Source: Parasponia andersonii (lineage: Eukaryota; Streptophyta; Magnoliopsida; Rosales; Cannabaceae). From it: a stretch of 64,000 nt of DNA. The notes under the pieces are model-generated. The model made no database searches. It had not been told where the DNA came from and was given only the letters and a program-made list of their open reading frames with translations. The DNA lies in assembly GCA_002914805.1 (NCBI GenBank), contig JXTB01000097.1, forward strand, positions 107,116-171,115, written 5' to 3'. The position numbers and the translations under genes are program-made. This document shows, in pieces, positions 62,058 to 64,000 of this stretch; positions within the stretch are counted from its first letter, which is position 1; each line of letters opens with the position of its first letter.

Positions 62058-62959
62058 TGTTGGAGCGGTTTATCACCAGCTGTCCACGTGTCTTGAACTG
62101 CTGACGCTGTACTCTCCAACTGTCTATGTGTTCTTGCTATCTCAAAATTCTCTGAACTCCAAGCGAGGTCGGAGAGGCGAGGGTGGCTACCTGCAAAGAC
62201 TCTCCGATACTTAAGTCAATGGTTTTTCTTTGTGTTGGGTAGCAAGTCAAATATTTTTGTATGAATATCTATATGTTTTCTTTTTGGTTCACAGACTGTT
62301 TTATATATATCAGTTTTGTTGTGCGTACGTGCCCCTCTCGCGAACGCATGGCTTCTATATGTGTGGTCTTGAGATAGTGAACGGCCTGGTTCTCTATCTC
62401 TGGAATGAGTACCTTTCACCTCAAGATCTTTTTTAACAGTCACGGGCCGAGATTTCTGTGATCTCCTCTGTGCTACCGTGGCCTGATTTTCGCCGCCTCC
62501 TACGGGTTCAATCTGTCAGGAGTAAGATTTAGGCAAATCGCCGTTCTGTCAGGACGGCCTGTCCCTGGTACACACACCTACCCAGGATCGCATTAAATGC
62601 TCTGTCTGAGTCTGGAGCCGTGGGTTGCTTTCCATTGTATCCAGTCTGAAGACCCTTGGGGCTTCTGACCCTTCCGACTGTTGAGATAAGGGCCGCTGTT
62701 CCCAGATAGCAGACCCTTGGGGCCTCTGACCCCCAGCTGTCGTGGTTGGGGTCTGACTGGCCGGACCGTCTGGGGTCAGTGATGGGACTCTTGGGGCTTC
62801 TGACCCCCAGCTGTCGTGGTTGGGGTCTGACTGGGCCGGACTGTTTGGGGTCAGTGAGGGGATCGGCCCTAACCTTGGACGGCCCAAAGGCCGGTGGTGA
62901 GATCACGTGCGATCCGCGTGGCCTTCCTCGTGGCACAAGGTTCGGGAACGGGTCCCACA
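62058..62959 (+). repeat. 5' LTR (902 bp) with a 74-bp internal tandem repeat
   Basis: Starts TGTTGGAGCGGTTTATCACC and ends GGGTCCCACA. A possible TATA region is TTTTATATATATCAG (about 62299). Two tandem units of about 74 bp (62713-62786 and 62787-62861), each with TGACCCCCAGCTGTCGTGG and TGGGGTCAGTGA, are present where the solo LTR at 3.2 kb has one. That explains the 72-bp length difference. The left flank is TTTAT; the matching right duplication would be beyond the window. Confidence 0.85.
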
Positions 62960-62969
62960 ATTACCCCCA

Positions 62970-63009
62970 TTTCCCTACTTGATAGATTCGTGTCTATCAA
63001 GTGGGGAAA
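62970..63009 (+). other. 16-bp leader hairpin at the expected primer-binding site
   Basis: TTTCCCTACTTGATAG (62970-62985) pairs with CTATCAAGTGGGGAAA (62994-63009). There are fifteen Watson-Crick pairs and one G-U-type pair in RNA, with an 8-base spacer ATTCGTGT. The stem begins 10 bases after the LTR end, where a tRNA primer site would normally be. Confidence 0.8.
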
Positions 63010-63299
63010 CTGTTTCTTCGCTTCTCCAACTTGAGGGACGCACGTGGCTCCCTTTTCCCGATATGGTGATATGCCATCTCTCATCACGAGATCTGTTTGA
63101 ATTTTGAAATTCTGACTGCTCGGTTTCTTTTATTCTTTCCTCTTCCAGAAAAACTTTTCAGCTTCTCATCTTTAAAAGCCGCAACTGTGTTTATCTGCCG
63201 TTTTACCAAAATTTTCAATCCCGTTTTCTCTTCTAACTTGCGCATTTAACCGCTTGCCGCCGGAATCGATTTAAATGAATTTCCCGCCCATTCCCTTTC

Positions 63300-63389
63300 G
63301 GGTGCGATCGCAACTCCGCAGTTAAGCGTGCTTGGGCGGGAGTAGTACTAGGATGGGTGACCTCCTGGGAAGTCCATGTGTTGCGCCCC
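63300..63389 (+). other. 5S rRNA-derived module, internally deleted
   Basis: The segment opens GGGTGCGATC, then a GC dinucleotide, then continues with 5S sequence from AACTCCGCAGTTAAGCGTGC through GGATGGGTGACCTCCTGGGA to TTGCGCCCC. Compared with plant 5S rRNA (about 120 nt, from memory), about 30 nt of the 5' arm (positions 11-41) are missing. The terminal stem (GGGTGCGA with TTGCGCCCC), the A-box (AAGCGTGCTTGGGCG), the intermediate element and the C-box region are kept. It is not a functional 5S gene: it is truncated, single-copy and inside a retrotransposon leader. A T-run (CATCTTTTTCCCC) follows at about 63400-63410 and might act as a Pol III terminator. Confidence 0.85.
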
Positions 63390-63593
63390 TCCCCTTCTTC
63401 ATCTTTTTCCCCGACCGTCTCCCTTCAGTGAGTTTTTCCTACTCACCTAAATGAACTTTCCGCCCCTCCCCTTAACCGCGCGCCCGTTTTCTCTGCTAAC
63501 TTGCGCCCTTAACCCCAATCTCACAACACCCTAAGGTTTCTGCTTCCTTCTCTTCCAAAGACTCTCTCACTCTCCCAGTCGTTTTTCGGAACA

Positions 63594-64000
63594 ATGGTTT
63601 CGAATCAAAATCAGGAATTGCAATCTGTTACGGATTCAGAGTTAGACTCATTGAGGAGGCAGCTCTGCTTCCCCGGAGGAGTGACGCTTCAACGAGTCAA
63701 AGGTCCCGCAGACTGGTACCTTCGGCACTGTGCCCCCGAGGGTTCCATCGTCTTGGGCAGTTTGCATCTGGATTGCCTGCGATTCCCTCTTCCCCCTCTA
63801 ATCCATCAATTTTTTGCCCTGAAGGGGATCCACCCGATGCAACTGGATGCAAACGGGATTATGATTCTGATGGGGCTCTCTACCCTGTCAATTATCTATA
63901 ACATGCATATCGACCTGGAGGTGGTCTTCTATGCTTATAAACTCGTTCTCATTCCCAAGAAGGGCTCCTACCCCACCTTCTATCTCCAGCCGCTGCCTGG
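63594..64000 (+). CDS. Retrotransposon gag-side ORF, 'putative gypsy type transposon' domain (partial)
   Basis: Open frame from ATG at 63594 to the window end (135 codons, no stop), beginning MVSNQNQELQSVTDSELD. The segment IVLGSLHLDCLRFPLPPLIH...FFALKGIHPMQLDANG...GLSTL resembles the N-terminal domain often labelled 'putative gypsy type transposon' (Pfam PF04195 from memory), found at the start of gag-like polyproteins in plant Ty3/gypsy elements. The preceding leader and LTR support this. Only the 5' end is present, so integrity of the polyprotein cannot be judged. Confidence 0.7.
   Translation, partial: MVSNQNQELQSVTDSELDSLRRQLCFPGGVTLQRVKGPADWYLRHCAPEGSIVLGSLHLDCLRFPLPPLIHQFFALKGIHPMQLDANGIMILMGLSTLSIIYNMHIDLEVVFYAYKLVLIPKKGSYPTFYLQPLP

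Larger units (their letters stand above)
62058..64000 (+). mobile_element. 5' part of a Ty3/gypsy-type LTR retrotransposon (runs off the window)
   Basis: Order on the plus strand: LTR (62058-62959), leader hairpin (62970-63009), a leader with two near-duplicated blocks around a 5S rRNA-derived module (63221-63514), and a gag-side ORF from 63594 to the window end. The LTR family is the same as the solo LTR at 3.2 kb, which defines both LTR ends. No standard TGG... tRNA primer-binding site follows the LTR. The pol region and 3' LTR, if present, are outside the window. Confidence 0.8.

Noticed and set aside
62529..62960. Minus-strand frames of 112-143 codons in the LTR
   Set aside because: They arise from the GC-rich 74-bp tandem repeat inside a defined LTR. 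The solo LTR copy does not preserve them.
63300..63389. A functional 5S rRNA gene
   Set aside because: About 30 nt of the 5' arm are missing and it sits singly in a retrotransposon leader. It is reported as a derived module instead.
1..64000. CRISPR arrays, operons, Shine-Dalgarno sites, bacterial insertion sequences
   Set aside because: The genes are intron-containing plant nuclear genes. The tandem repeats seen have no regular spacer pattern.

Overview
The window is nuclear DNA from a eudicot plant, probably a rosid. The evidence is AT-rich spacers, split genes with GT-AG introns, plastid-targeted proteins, and many MITEs and LTR remnants. No bacterial or organellar gene was seen. Exon coordinates were read by eye from frame continuity and splice signals and were not checked against transcripts.

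Left part (1-20.4 kb, + strand): a tandem pair of MATE (DETOXIFICATION 33/34/35-like) transporters. The first is cut by the window edge, so only its last five exons are present. The second is complete (8 exons, 520 aa) but is split by a 10.2-kb third intron. That intron holds a roughly 6.5-kb fold-back element, itself invaded by a 1.8-kb LTR-like insertion and a 192-bp MITE. A solo LTR with a perfect 5-bp target duplication lies between the two MATE genes.

Middle part (21.7-54.6 kb): RPL27a (-), a TPR protein (-), a half-size plastid-type ABC transporter of the ABCB26/TAP1 type (+, 18 exons), a 1007-aa Pro/Gln-rich to Arg/Ser-rich nuclear-looking protein (+, 12 exons), and the GT77 glycosyltransferase RAY1 (+). 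As I recall, RPL27aC, TAP1, a 'cyclin-related' gene and RAY1 are consecutive in Arabidopsis (At1g70600-At1g70630), so this block looks like conserved microsynteny with the TPR gene interposed. The TPR gene and the ABC transporter are divergent and share a 788-bp promoter that contains a tandem duplication.

Right part: an intronless PADRE/DUF4228 gene (+) and the plastid phosphate transporter PHT2;1 (-, 3 exons). From 62,058 to the window end is the 5' part of a Ty3/gypsy-type LTR retrotransposon of the same family as the solo LTR at 3.2 kb. Its leader carries two unusual structures. One is a 16-bp hairpin where a primer-binding site is expected. The other is a 5S rRNA-derived module that keeps the terminal stem and the internal Pol III promoter but lacks about 30 nt. 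A gag-side ORF resembling the 'putative gypsy type transposon' domain follows and runs off the end. This 5S-bearing leader is the most unusual item in the window.
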